NCBI RefSeq assembly: GCF_002242805.1 | Contig: NZ_MCGQ01000026.1 | Location: forward strand, 124,001 to 188,000 | DNA from: Streptomyces diastatochromogenes | GTDB lineage: Bacteria; Actinomycetota; Actinomycetes; Streptomycetales; Streptomycetaceae | DNA: 64,000 nt | Direction: 5' to 3' | Shown: positions 53,017-60,685 of the stretch, piece after piece | Layout of the letters: each line of letters opens with the position of its first letter | Position numbering within the stretch: position 1 is the stretch's first letter | Translations under genes and position numbers: made by a program | The notes under the pieces: generated by a model | The model's input: the letters and a program-made list of their open reading frames with translations, nothing else | What the model was told of the DNA's origin: nothing | The model's database searches: none

Positions 53017-53670
53017 TCAATGCTCCCGGCGCACCTCGAAGTTGAAGTCCGCGTGGCCGAACTTCTGGAAGAGGGTGAACCACAGCGGCAGCAGCATCTC
53101 CACGGCCCGCGCCGACCGGACACCGCCCAGGTCCAGGACCCGCTCGGCCGGCCAGCCGAACTCCCCGAGCAGCTCCGTCACCTGCCGCTTGGCGCCGGCG
53201 TCGTCACCGCTCACGAACAGATGGTGCTCGCCCGGCACCCGCCCCGGAGCCACCATCACCTGGCAGTTGACCGTGTTCAGCGTCTTCACCACACGCGCGC
53301 GGGGGAACGCCCGCTGGATCTGCTCGGCCACGCTGTCGGACTCCACCGGGTCCAGCCGCAGCTGACCGTCGTCGAACGCCACGGGATTGCAGACGTCCAC
53401 CACGACCTTGCCGTCCAGGTGCTCCGCTCCCGCGGCCCGCAGGGCGTCGAGCGCCACCCGGCCGCCCACCGCGTTCACGACCACGTCGGCCACCGCGGCC
53501 GCGTCCGCGAACGAACCCGCGTGCGCGCGGCCGCCCGCGGCCGTGGCCCACTCCACCGCGACCGGATTGTCCTTCGTCCGCGACCCGAGGGTCACGTCGT
53601 ACCCCAGCTCCACCAGCCGGCCGGCCAGCGTGCGGCCCACCTCGCCCGTGCCCAGCACCGCGTAGCGCAT
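53017..53670 (-). CDS. NADP-binding oxidoreductase, F420:NADP reductase-like
   Basis: 217 residues. Rossmann start YAVLGTGEVGRTLAGRLVELGYDVTLGSRT with Ser-Arg after strand 2, typical of NADPH binding, then ADVVVNAV and VVKTLNTVNCQVM as in the F420-dependent NADP reductase family. It is divergent from the ECF41 sigma gene, 121 bases apart. ECF41 factors commonly lie beside and control such oxidoreductases, so it is the likely target. Confidence 0.85.
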   Translation of the reverse strand: MRYAVLGTGEVGRTLAGRLVELGYDVTLGSRTKDNPVAVEWATAAGGRAHAGSFADAAAVADVVVNAVGGRVALDALRAAGAEHLDGKVVVDVCNPVAFDDGQLRLDPVESDSVAEQIQRAFPRARVVKTLNTVNCQVMVAPGRVPGEHHLFVSGDDAGAKRQVTELLGEFGWPAERVLDLGGVRSARAVEMLLPLWFTLFQKFGHADFNFEVRREH

Positions 53671-53791
53671 CGGTCACCTCCCGGACCCCGGCCGCCGGCC
53701 ACCGGCGGTCCGCGGACATTGTGATCCGGACCAGTACGGAACGGGCCGATTCCACCTGGACACCGCCGCGCGTGTCGGATGGGATGGGACG

Positions 53792-54676
53792 GTGAGCGCC
53801 GACACCACGACCGACGTCTTCGAAGAACACCGGCCCTTCCTCATGGGCGTCGCCTACCGCATGCTCGGCCGTGTCGCCGACGCCGAGGACGTGGTCCAGG
53901 ACGCCTGGCTGCGCTGGTCCCGCGCCGACCGCGAGGAGGTCCGCGAACCGCGCGCCTACCTCGTGCGCATCACCACCCGGCTGGCCATCGACCGGCTGCG
54001 CCAGGTGCGGGCACGCGGCGAGGCGTACGTCGGCCCGTGGCTGCCCGAGCCGTACGCCACCGACTTCGTCGGCACCGTCCCCGACACCGCGGACCGTGCC
54101 CTGCTCGCCGATTCCGTCTCCCTCGCCGTGTTGGTCGTGCTGGAGTCGCTGTCGCCGCTGGAGCGGGCCGTCTTCGTCCTCAGGGAGGCCTTCGGCTACC
54201 CGTACGCCGAGATCGCGGCCCTGCTCGACCGCGGCGAGCCGGCCGTACGGCAGCTCGCCGGGCGGGCCCGCCGGCACGTCGAGGAGCGGCGGCCGCGGTA
54301 CGAGGTCGACCCCGCCCAGCGCCGGGACCTGACCGAACGCTTCCTCGCGGCCGCGGCCGAGGGGGACCTGGAGGGGCTGATGACCCTGCTCGCCCCCGAC
54401 GTCCGGCTGGTCGCCGACAGCGGTGGCAAGGCGAAGGCGCCGGTGCGGATGCTGCACACCGCGGACAAGGTGGGCCGCTTCCTCGTCGGCGTCGCCGGAA
54501 AGGGCGTGCTCGACCTGTCCTTCCGCCTCGTCGAGGTCAACGGCGGTCACGCTGTGCTCACCCTGTCGGGGGACAAGCCCGACAGCGTCTTCCAGGTGGA
54601 TGTTGCCGACGGTCGCATCACCACCGTGTACATCATCCGCAACCCCGACAAGCTGCGGTCCTTGGCCGGCCACTGA
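53792..54676 (+). CDS. ECF41-type RNA polymerase sigma factor (SigJ-like)
   Basis: 294 residues from GTG 53792. Sigma region 2 (FLMGVAYRMLGRVADAEDVVQDAWLRW) and region 4 (LSPLERAVFVLREAFGYPYAEIAALL) are followed by a SnoaL-like C-terminal domain of about 115 residues. The ECF41 hallmarks are present: WLPEP (83-87) and DSGGK (209-213), a variant of DGGGK. In this group the extension both inhibits and supports activity, replacing an anti-sigma factor. Confidence 0.92.
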   Translation: MSADTTTDVFEEHRPFLMGVAYRMLGRVADAEDVVQDAWLRWSRADREEVREPRAYLVRITTRLAIDRLRQVRARGEAYVGPWLPEPYATDFVGTVPDTADRALLADSVSLAVLVVLESLSPLERAVFVLREAFGYPYAEIAALLDRGEPAVRQLAGRARRHVEERRPRYEVDPAQRRDLTERFLAAAAEGDLEGLMTLLAPDVRLVADSGGKAKAPVRMLHTADKVGRFLVGVAGKGVLDLSFRLVEVNGGHAVLTLSGDKPDSVFQVDVADGRITTVYIIRNPDKLRSLAGH

Positions 54677-54690
54677 GCCGTACCACCCCC

Positions 54691-54718
54691 GAAAGCCCTC
54701 GTCGTACGGCGAGGGCTT
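54691..54718. terminator. Terminator after the sigma-factor gene
   Basis: AAAGCCCTCG, an 8-base loop, CGAGGGCTTT: a perfect 10-bp stem ending in T-rich sequence, 15 bases past the stop codon. Confidence 0.85.
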
Positions 54719-54742
54719 TGCCGCGATGTCACACATGCGGCC

Positions 54743-54778
54743 GCGTACGAACGCCTCATGGCGGCGTACGAACGCCTC
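54743..54778. promoter_or_regulatory. GCGTACGAACGCCTC direct repeats with 21-bp period
   Basis: Exact 15-base copies at 54743-54757 and 54764-54778. A period of two helical turns is typical of sites read by a dimer or by two monomers on one DNA face. They lie about 55-90 bases upstream of the GntR promoter. Confidence 0.5.
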
Positions 54779-54827
54779 GTGAACGCTCCACGGCGCCGCC
54801 CCCGTCCCTTGCCCCAGGGATCGAGGA

Positions 54828-54862
54828 TTGGTCTTGACCAAGGGTGACGGCCGCCCTATGGT
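54828..54862 (+). promoter_or_regulatory. GntR gene promoter with dre-like operator
   Basis: -35 TTGACC (54834-54839), 17 bases, -10 TATGGT (54857-54862): close to the vegetative sigma consensus. The -35 lies in TTGGTCTTGACCAA (54828-54841), a palindrome with a two-base centre that differs by one base in its core from the DasR-responsive element (TGGTCTAGACCA). Strong case for autorepression. Confidence 0.7.
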
Positions 54863-54937
54863 CGCAGATAAGTGCAACAACCTTTAATAAACAAGGGCGC
54901 TAAAAACCGCCGGACCACGGCTCTTGCGGAGGACAGG

Positions 54938-55699
54938 GTGGGGACCACGCAGCTGGAATCGGTGCCGGAACCGAAGTACTGGCATCTCAAGACCGTGCTC
55001 ACCGAGGCACTGGACTCGGAGTTCTCGGTCGGCGAGATCCTGCCCAACGAGCGCGACCTCGCCGCCCGCTTCGGCGTGGCCCGAGCCACGCTCCGCCAGG
55101 CCCTGGAACAGCTGGAGCTGGAGGGACGGCTGCAGCGCCGCCGCGGTGTCGGCACGACCGTCGCGCCCCCGCGCGTGGGCGTGGCCGTCGGCAGCGAGCA
55201 GCACATCTGGCCGGGGGCCGGCGACGACGCCTGGCAGCCGGTCGACTGCGACCAGTCCGCGCCGCCCGCGGCCGTCGCCGCCGCCCTGGAGACCGCCTCC
55301 GGCGAGACCGTGCACATCGTGCGCCGCTCCCGGATGTCCCACGGCCAGCTCGTCGCCACCGAACTGCTCTACGTCCCGGCCGCCTCGGTGCCCGACCTGA
55401 CCGGGATCGACGCCCCGTCCGGCCCGGCACGCGCGCGTGCGGTGCTGCGCGAGCTGCAGCGCCACGAGCTGGAGGGCCAGGACCGCGCCGTCGAGCTGGG
55501 CTCGGCCCGCGCGGACGACGCCAAGGATCTCGACCGGCTGCCCGGAGCGCCCGTCCTGGTCGTCACCACCCGCTTCTTCGCCGGGGGCCGTACCGCGGCG
55601 CTCTCCGTGGCGACCTACCGCGCCGACACCTGCCGGCTCACCTTCGGCGACTCGCCCGACGTGGAGATACACCACGACCCCGAGCAGCGGGCCTCCTGA
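54938..55699 (+). CDS. GntR/HutC-type regulator, DasR-like
   Basis: 253 residues, the length of DasR. Winged helix (ILPNERDLAARFGVARATLRQ and LEGRLQRRRGVGTTV, about 30-72) and a UTRA effector domain of the type that binds phosphosugars. PKYWHLK before the DNA-binding domain matches the DasR-like subgroup. GTG 54938 has GGAGGA four bases upstream; a GTG at 54872 would extend the protein by 22 residues through A/T-rich sequence at the transcription start and is less likely. The ligand is probably an amino-sugar phosphate, by analogy only. Confidence 0.87.
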   Translation: MGTTQLESVPEPKYWHLKTVLTEALDSEFSVGEILPNERDLAARFGVARATLRQALEQLELEGRLQRRRGVGTTVAPPRVGVAVGSEQHIWPGAGDDAWQPVDCDQSAPPAAVAAALETASGETVHIVRRSRMSHGQLVATELLYVPAASVPDLTGIDAPSGPARARAVLRELQRHELEGQDRAVELGSARADDAKDLDRLPGAPVLVVTTRFFAGGRTAALSVATYRADTCRLTFGDSPDVEIHHDPEQRAS

Positions 55700-55752
55700 C
55701 TCCTGGGGTCTGCTCGACAGTCCTGAACCCCAGGGCCTCTCCGACCCTTCCC

Positions 55753-55781
55753 GCGCGCCCCGGAACTCCGCCGGGGCGCGC
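55753..55781. terminator. Bidirectional terminator between GntR and ROK genes
   Basis: GCGCGCCCCGG and CCGGGGCGCGC are perfect 11-bp arms around a 7-base loop, in the 88-base gap between convergent stops. Confidence 0.75.
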
Positions 55782-55787
55782 CGGGTC

Positions 55788-56945
55788 TCACCGCCGTGCC
55801 GTCGCCGTTCCCTCCACTGCGAACAACTGCTCCTCGACGTGGTCCAGGGCCAGGCGCAGCGCCCCCGTGGCCACGGCCGCCTCGCCCAGCAAGGACAGGG
55901 CCACCCGGGGCGGGCGCAGGCAGTAGCGGTCGAGTTCGCGGCGCAGCGGATCGAGGACGCCGTCCAGGCCAGCCGCCCAGCCGCCGATCACGACCAGCTC
56001 CGGGTCGAGGGCCAGCACCAGCGCGGCCACGTCGTGGACGAGCCGCTGGATGAACCGCTCGACGGCCGCCCGCGCGCGCTGATCGCCCTTCCTGGCGAGC
56101 GCGAACACCTCGGCGACCGCCTGCTCGTCCAGCGGGTGCAGCGGCTCGTCGGTGGTGGACAGCAGCGTCTCCGGAGTCACCTCCCGGCCCAGCAGATGCA
56201 GCGCGCCGATCTCCCCGGCCGCCCCGCCGTACCCCCGGTGCAGCCGTCCGCCGATCAGCGAACCCGCGCCCGGACTGAGCCCGGCCAGCACGAACACCAC
56301 GTCGTCCGTCTCCGTCGCCGCACCCTTCCAGTGCTCGGCGACGGCCGCCGCGTTGGCGTCGTTCTCCACCAGTACCGGGCACTTGAAGGAGCGGCTGAGC
56401 CGCTCGCCGAGCTTCAGGCCCGTCCACTGCGGCAGGGCCGTGCCCAGCCGTACCGTGCCGTCGGCTTCCACGATGCCCGGTGTGCCCACGCCCACCGCCC
56501 GCAGCGAACCGCGCGCGACCCCGGCCCGGCGCAGCAGCTCGGCGACCGCGCCGCGCAGCCGCTCCAGCCGCTCGTCCGCCTCGGCCGTCTCGTCCACCTC
56601 TTTGGCCTGCGAGCCCAGTACCCGTCCGTCCAGGTCGGACAGGAGCGCGGCGACCCGGTGGGCGCCGATCTCCAGGCCCAGCAGATGCCCGGCCTCGGCG
56701 CGGAACCGGAACCGGCGGGCGGGTCGCCCCTGGCGGCGGGCGGTGCCCTCCTCGGCCGCCTTCTCGACCACGAGCCCCGCCTCGATCAGCCCTTCCACGA
56801 CCCCTTCGACGGTCGGCCGGGACAGACCGGTGACCCGGGTGATCTCGGTGAGCGTCGCGCAGTCCGTGGCCCGCAGCGCGTGCAGCACCACCGCGGAATT
56901 GATCCTTCGCAGCAGCGAGGGATCGCCGCCGGTCAGCTGCCCCAC
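55788..56945 (-). CDS. ROK-family transcriptional regulator without zinc motif
   Basis: 385 residues from GTG 56945. N-terminal winged helix (LHALRATDCATLTEITR, SRPTVEGVVEGLIEAGLV) and ROK sugar-kinase fold (LLGLEIGAHRVAALLSDLDG, ENDANAAAVAEHW). The usual GELGH and CxCGxxGC zinc segment is replaced by GEIGALHLLGREVTPETL, with no Cys or His ligand. The kinase fold may therefore be altered in sugar binding. It faces the DasR-like gene, and both suggest carbohydrate control. GGAGGA lies only two bases from the GTG, so the start is uncertain. Confidence 0.85.
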   Translation of the reverse strand: MGQLTGGDPSLLRRINSAVVLHALRATDCATLTEITRVTGLSRPTVEGVVEGLIEAGLVVEKAAEEGTARRQGRPARRFRFRAEAGHLLGLEIGAHRVAALLSDLDGRVLGSQAKEVDETAEADERLERLRGAVAELLRRAGVARGSLRAVGVGTPGIVEADGTVRLGTALPQWTGLKLGERLSRSFKCPVLVENDANAAAVAEHWKGAATETDDVVFVLAGLSPGAGSLIGGRLHRGYGGAAGEIGALHLLGREVTPETLLSTTDEPLHPLDEQAVAEVFALARKGDQRARAAVERFIQRLVHDVAALVLALDPELVVIGGWAAGLDGVLDPLRRELDRYCLRPPRVALSLLGEAAVATGALRLALDHVEEQLFAVEGTATARR

Positions 56946-57110
56946 CGTCCGTCCTCCCAGCTCGCGGGCGTGTTGGGCGGATCGTACTCGGCCGGGCCCA
57001 CCCCGGCGAGTGCCGGGCTCCGGCGACCCGGCGCCAGGAGGCCTGACGGCCCGGCACAGGCATGCCTGACGGCCCGCCAATTGTCAGTGGTGCCCGCTTT
57101 ACTGGATCAC

Positions 57111-57566
57111 ATGGACAACCACATGGACATCGCGAAGTGCCTCACCCTCATCGACCTGCTGTGCGCCCGGGAGTTCCCCACGGCACACGGCAGGACGGAG
57201 CACGGCGAGGGCGGGCCCGGCTATCACATAGTCGCCTTACGGACGAGCGGCGAGTTCTGGGAGGACGACGGCACGGACCGGCAGGAGACGGCGGCCCAGT
57301 ACGAGGCCGACCGGGACGGCCTCGTAGAGCGGCTCACCGACCGATGGGGGCCGCCGCAGCACTTCAGCCTGCGCAGCGTCTTCGGCCGGACGATGCAGGG
57401 CGAGGACATAGCCGAGCCGTGGGCCGAACTCAGCGCACACGTACCGGACGTCCACCTGTGGGAGGCGGCCGAGTCGGGCCGCTGGGTCGCCCTCGGCGTC
57501 TCCCAGTGGGACAAGGAGCTGCCCTTTCAACTCCTCGGCGTCGTGACCGAGACGGATCCTCCCTGA
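57111..57566 (+). CDS. Conserved-looking hypothetical protein with a TTA codon
   Basis: 151 residues; acidic, soluble. Segments GGPGYHIVALRTSGEFWED and DRWGPPQHFSLRSVF look structured, and WVALGVSQWDKELPFQLLGVV resembles a beta-rich end, but I cannot name the family. Leu43 is encoded by TTA (57237-57239), so translation may need bldA. The start could be ATG 57111 or ATG 57123. Its 3' end overlaps the convergent mug gene by 40 bases. Confidence 0.65.
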   Translation: MDNHMDIAKCLTLIDLLCAREFPTAHGRTEHGEGGPGYHIVALRTSGEFWEDDGTDRQETAAQYEADRDGLVERLTDRWGPPQHFSLRSVFGRTMQGEDIAEPWAELSAHVPDVHLWEAAESGRWVALGVSQWDKELPFQLLGVVTETDPP

Positions 57567-58060
57567 TCCGACGTACCGCCCGCGGCCTCCCGCAGCAGCG
57601 CGTACTCCTCCGCCATCGTCGCCGCCGTCCAATGCGCGTTCAGCCCGCTGGGATTGGGCAGCACCCACACCCGCGTGTCCCCGATGGTCCGCTCCTGCGG
57701 CCCCACTTGAGCCTTGCGGTCCCCGAAGGCGGCCCGGTACGCGGTCACCCCGACCACGGCCAGCCACCTCGGCCGCCATCGCGTCACCTTGGCCGTCAGC
57801 AGCCGCCCGCCCTCGACGTACTCCTCGGCGCTCAACTCGTCGGCCCGCGCGGTCGCCCGCGCCACCACGTTCGTGATGCCCAGCCCGTACGCCGGCAGCT
57901 CCTGCTGCTCCGCGGGCTTCAGCAGCCTCGGGGTGAAACCGGACAGGTGCAGCACCGGCCAGAAGCGGTTGCCCGGGCGGGCGAAGTGATGGCCGGTGGC
58001 CGCCGTCATCAGCCCCGGATTGATGCCGCAGAACAGCACATGGAGACCGTCCGCGACCAC
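57527..58060 (-). CDS. mug: G/U mismatch-specific DNA glycosylase (Mug-type); N terminus probably longer
   Basis: 177 residues from GTG 58060. Catalytic GINPGLMTAATGHHFARPGN (split about 12-31) and the second motif NPSGLN mark the Mug/TDG branch of uracil glycosylases, which remove U or T opposite G. In-frame codons upstream of the GTG read LTRF-TQAELEAARDRLVPD, which fits the normal N-terminal helix of the family. No ATG, GTG or TTG is available there, only CTG at 58117, inside CTGA at the purB stop. Confidence 0.88.
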   Translation of the reverse strand: MVADGLHVLFCGINPGLMTAATGHHFARPGNRFWPVLHLSGFTPRLLKPAEQQELPAYGLGITNVVARATARADELSAEEYVEGGRLLTAKVTRWRPRWLAVVGVTAYRAAFGDRKAQVGPQERTIGDTRVWVLPNPSGLNAHWTAATMAEEYALLREAAGGTSDQGGSVSVTTPRS

Positions 58061-58113
58061 GTCGGGGACGAGACGGTCGCGGGCGGCCTCCAGTTCCGCC
58101 TGGGTGAAGCGCG

Positions 58114-59556
58114 TCAGAGGATCGCTCCCGGCGTGTAGCCGGCGGCCTCCGGGTGCTGCTTGACGATCTCCTCGATCCGGGCGACGACCACGCCGACCTG
58201 AGCGGCGGCCGCGCCGGTGAAGGACAGCTTGTCGGCCATCAGGGCCGCCAGCTGGTCCCGGTCGAGCGGCAGTCGCTCGTCGCCGGCGAGCTTGTCCAGC
58301 AGGTCGTTGCGCTCGGCGCCCTGCTCGCGCATCGCGAGAGCGGTGGCGACGGCGTTCTCCTTGATCGCCTCGTGCGCGACCTCGCGGCCGACCCCGGCGC
58401 GCACGGCGCCCATGAGCACCTTGGTGGTGGCGAGGAAGGGCAGGTAGCGGTCCAGCTCACGGGCGATCACGGCGGGGAAGGCGCCGAACTCGTCGAGCAC
58501 CGTCAGGAAGGTCTCCAGCAGGCCGTCGAGGGCGAAGAACGCGTCAGGAAGGGCCACGCGGCGCACCACGGAGCAGGAGACGTCGCCCTCGTTCCACTGG
58601 TCGCCCGCCAGCTCGCCGGTCATCGAGGCGTAGCCGCGCAGGATCACCATCAGGCCGTTGACGCGCTCGCAGGAGCGGGTGTTCATCTTGTGCGGCATCG
58701 CCGAGGAGCCGACCTGGCCCGGCTTGAAGCCCTCGGTGACCAGCTCGTGCCCGGCCATCAGCCGGATGGTCTTGGCCAGCGAGGACGGCGCCGCCGCCAG
58801 CTGCACCAACGCGGTCACGACCTCGTAGTCCAGCGAGCGCGGGTAGACCTGGCCGACCGAGGTGAACGCCTGCGAGAAGCCCAGGTGCCGCGCGATCCGG
58901 TCCTCCAGCTCGGCGAGCTTCGACGCGTCCCCGCCCAGCAGGTCCAGCATGTCCTGCGCGGTGCCGACCGGGCCCTTGATGCCACGCAGCGGGTAGCGGC
59001 CGAGCAGCTCCTCGACGCGGCCGTGGGCGACGAGCAGCTCGTCGGCGGCGGTCGCGAAGCGCTTGCCGAGGGTCGTGGCCTGGGCGGCCACGTTGTGCGA
59101 GCGGCCGGCCATGACCAGCTCGGCGTACTCGCCGGCCAGCTTGCCGAGGCGCGCCAGCACGGCCACCGTACGGTCGCGCATCAGCTCCAGCGACAGCCGG
59201 ATCTGCAGCTGCTCGACGTTCTCCGTCAGGTCACGGGAGGTCATGCCCTTGTGCACGTGCTCGTGCCCGGCGAGGTCGTTGAACTCCTCGATCCGCGCCT
59301 TCACGTCGTGCCGGGTGACCTTCTCGCGCTCGGCGATCGAGGCCAGGTCGACGGTGTCGAGGACGCGCTCGTAGTCGGCGATCGCCTCGTCCGGCACCTC
59401 GATCCCGAGGTCCTTCTGGGCCCGCAGCACGGCGAGCCAGAGCTGCCGCTCCAGCTTCACCTTCTGCTCGGGCGACCAGAGCGTGGCGAGCTCGGTGGAG
59501 GCGTAGCGTCCGGCGAGGACGTTCGGGATGCGGGGCTTGGCGGGCGCAGAAGTCAC
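58114..59556 (-). CDS. purB: Adenylosuccinate lyase
   Basis: 480 residues. Splits SAICAR and adenylosuccinate in purine synthesis. HEHVHKGMTSRDLTEN, AGRSHNVAAQATTLGKR, and the superfamily signature GSSAMPHKMN are intact. It has the longer actinobacterial form, with the helical C terminus (EIVKQHPEAAGYTPGAIL). GTG 59556 begins VTSAPAKPRIPN, which aligns with the family start; the ribosome site is weak. Confidence 0.96.
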   Translation of the reverse strand: MTSAPAKPRIPNVLAGRYASTELATLWSPEQKVKLERQLWLAVLRAQKDLGIEVPDEAIADYERVLDTVDLASIAEREKVTRHDVKARIEEFNDLAGHEHVHKGMTSRDLTENVEQLQIRLSLELMRDRTVAVLARLGKLAGEYAELVMAGRSHNVAAQATTLGKRFATAADELLVAHGRVEELLGRYPLRGIKGPVGTAQDMLDLLGGDASKLAELEDRIARHLGFSQAFTSVGQVYPRSLDYEVVTALVQLAAAPSSLAKTIRLMAGHELVTEGFKPGQVGSSAMPHKMNTRSCERVNGLMVILRGYASMTGELAGDQWNEGDVSCSVVRRVALPDAFFALDGLLETFLTVLDEFGAFPAVIARELDRYLPFLATTKVLMGAVRAGVGREVAHEAIKENAVATALAMREQGAERNDLLDKLAGDERLPLDRDQLAALMADKLSFTGAAAAQVGVVVARIEEIVKQHPEAAGYTPGAIL

Positions 59557-59615
59557 GTGACCAGATTCTACTGGCGGTTTGTGCAGGCCAGCGCCACGGG
59601 GTTGTTCGGCGGATG

Positions 59616-59795
59616 CTACGAGAGCTGCGCCACTTCGTCCGTGTCGGCCAGTTCCGCCAGTACGTCGGCATGGCACAGCGCGCGTGCCGTCCCGATTCCT
59701 CTTCGGGGTGTCGTAGGCGAACGGGTTGTACAGCGGGTGCCGGGGGAGGTCCCAGCCTCCCGCGGCTCTCGGCTTCGCTCGAGCCGGGTGGTCAT
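59616..59795 (-). pseudogene. Possible frameshifted gene remnant upstream of purB
   Basis: A 59-codon frame runs from ATG 59795 to TAG 59616. Third-position G/C is weak in its first part but strong in another frame (about 59700-59760, reading GWDLPRHPLYNPFAYDTP), and then strong in the main frame at the end (HADVLAELADTDEVAQLS). The switch suggests a decayed or frameshifted small gene. Family unknown. Confidence 0.3.
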
Positions 59796-59805
59796 GGCAA
59801 GGACG

Positions 59806-60594
59806 CTACGCCTGACCCTCGTACGGCAGCAGCTCCGGCCGCTTCGCCGGGCGGCCGTCGCCGGAGGAGCGGCCGGTCAGGCGGCGGCCGATCCACGGCA
59901 GCAGGTGCTGCTGGGCGAACCGGGCGTCGGCGACCCGCCGCGTCATCCAGCCCGGCGGCGGCGTGGCCGGCATCGGCGTGCGCCAATCGGTGTCCTCGGG
60001 CTCGTAGCCGAGCGTCTGCCACACGGCCTCGGCGACCCGGCGGTGCCCTTCGGCCGTCAGATGCAGCCGGTCGACGTCCCACAGCCGCGGGTCGGCCAGC
60101 GACGGCGCTCCGTACAGGTCGACCACCAGGGCGCCGTGCCGCTCGGCCAGCTCGTCGACGCAGGCGAACAGCTCCTCCATGCGCGGCCGGAACCGCTCCA
60201 GCACCGGGCCCTGCCGGCCGGGGCTGCGCATCAGCATGAGCTGCCGGCAGCCGGGTGCCAGGCGCTCGACGGCCTCCGTCAGCAGGCCCCGCACCCGACC
60301 CATGTCGCACTTGGGCCGCAGTGTGTCGTTGAGCCCGCCGACGAGGGTGATCACGTCGGGCTTCATGGCGACCGCCACGTCGATCTGCTCGTCCACGATC
60401 TGCCCGATGAGCTTGCCGCGTACCGCGAGGTTGGCGTACCGGAACCCGGGGGTGCGGGCGGCCATCCGCGTGGCGAGCAGGTCGGCCCAGCCCCGGTAGG
60501 AGCCGTCGGGCAGCCGGTCCGACATGCCCTCGGTGAAGGAGTCGCCGACCGCGACCAGGCTGGAGTACGTGGGAGATGCGGGATTCGTCTGCAT
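59806..60594 (-). CDS. SGNH/GDSL-type hydrolase
   Basis: 262 residues. GDSFTEG (block I, nucleophile Ser), LAVRG (block II Gly), GGLND (block III Asn) and DRLHLTAEGH (block V Asp and His) form the complete SGNH set. No signal peptide, so it is a cytoplasmic esterase or lipase-like enzyme of unknown substrate. ATG 60594 begins the conserved region. Confidence 0.9.
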   Translation of the reverse strand: MQTNPASPTYSSLVAVGDSFTEGMSDRLPDGSYRGWADLLATRMAARTPGFRYANLAVRGKLIGQIVDEQIDVAVAMKPDVITLVGGLNDTLRPKCDMGRVRGLLTEAVERLAPGCRQLMLMRSPGRQGPVLERFRPRMEELFACVDELAERHGALVVDLYGAPSLADPRLWDVDRLHLTAEGHRRVAEAVWQTLGYEPEDTDWRTPMPATPPPGWMTRRVADARFAQQHLLPWIGRRLTGRSSGDGRPAKRPELLPYEGQA

Positions 60595-60627
60595 GGCGAC
60601 AGCGATGGTATCCCGGCTCCATACTTG

Positions 60628-60679
60628 CCGGTCGGTCACCCCGGTCGGTCACCCCGGTCCGTCACCCCGGTCGGTCCCG
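60628..60679. repeat. 13-bp tandem repeat, about four copies
   Basis: CCGGTCGGTCACC at 60628, 60641 and (one change) 60654, then a partial copy. Lies between the SGNH gene start and the end of the CNNM gene. Confidence 0.75.
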
Positions 60680-60685
60680 GACGGG

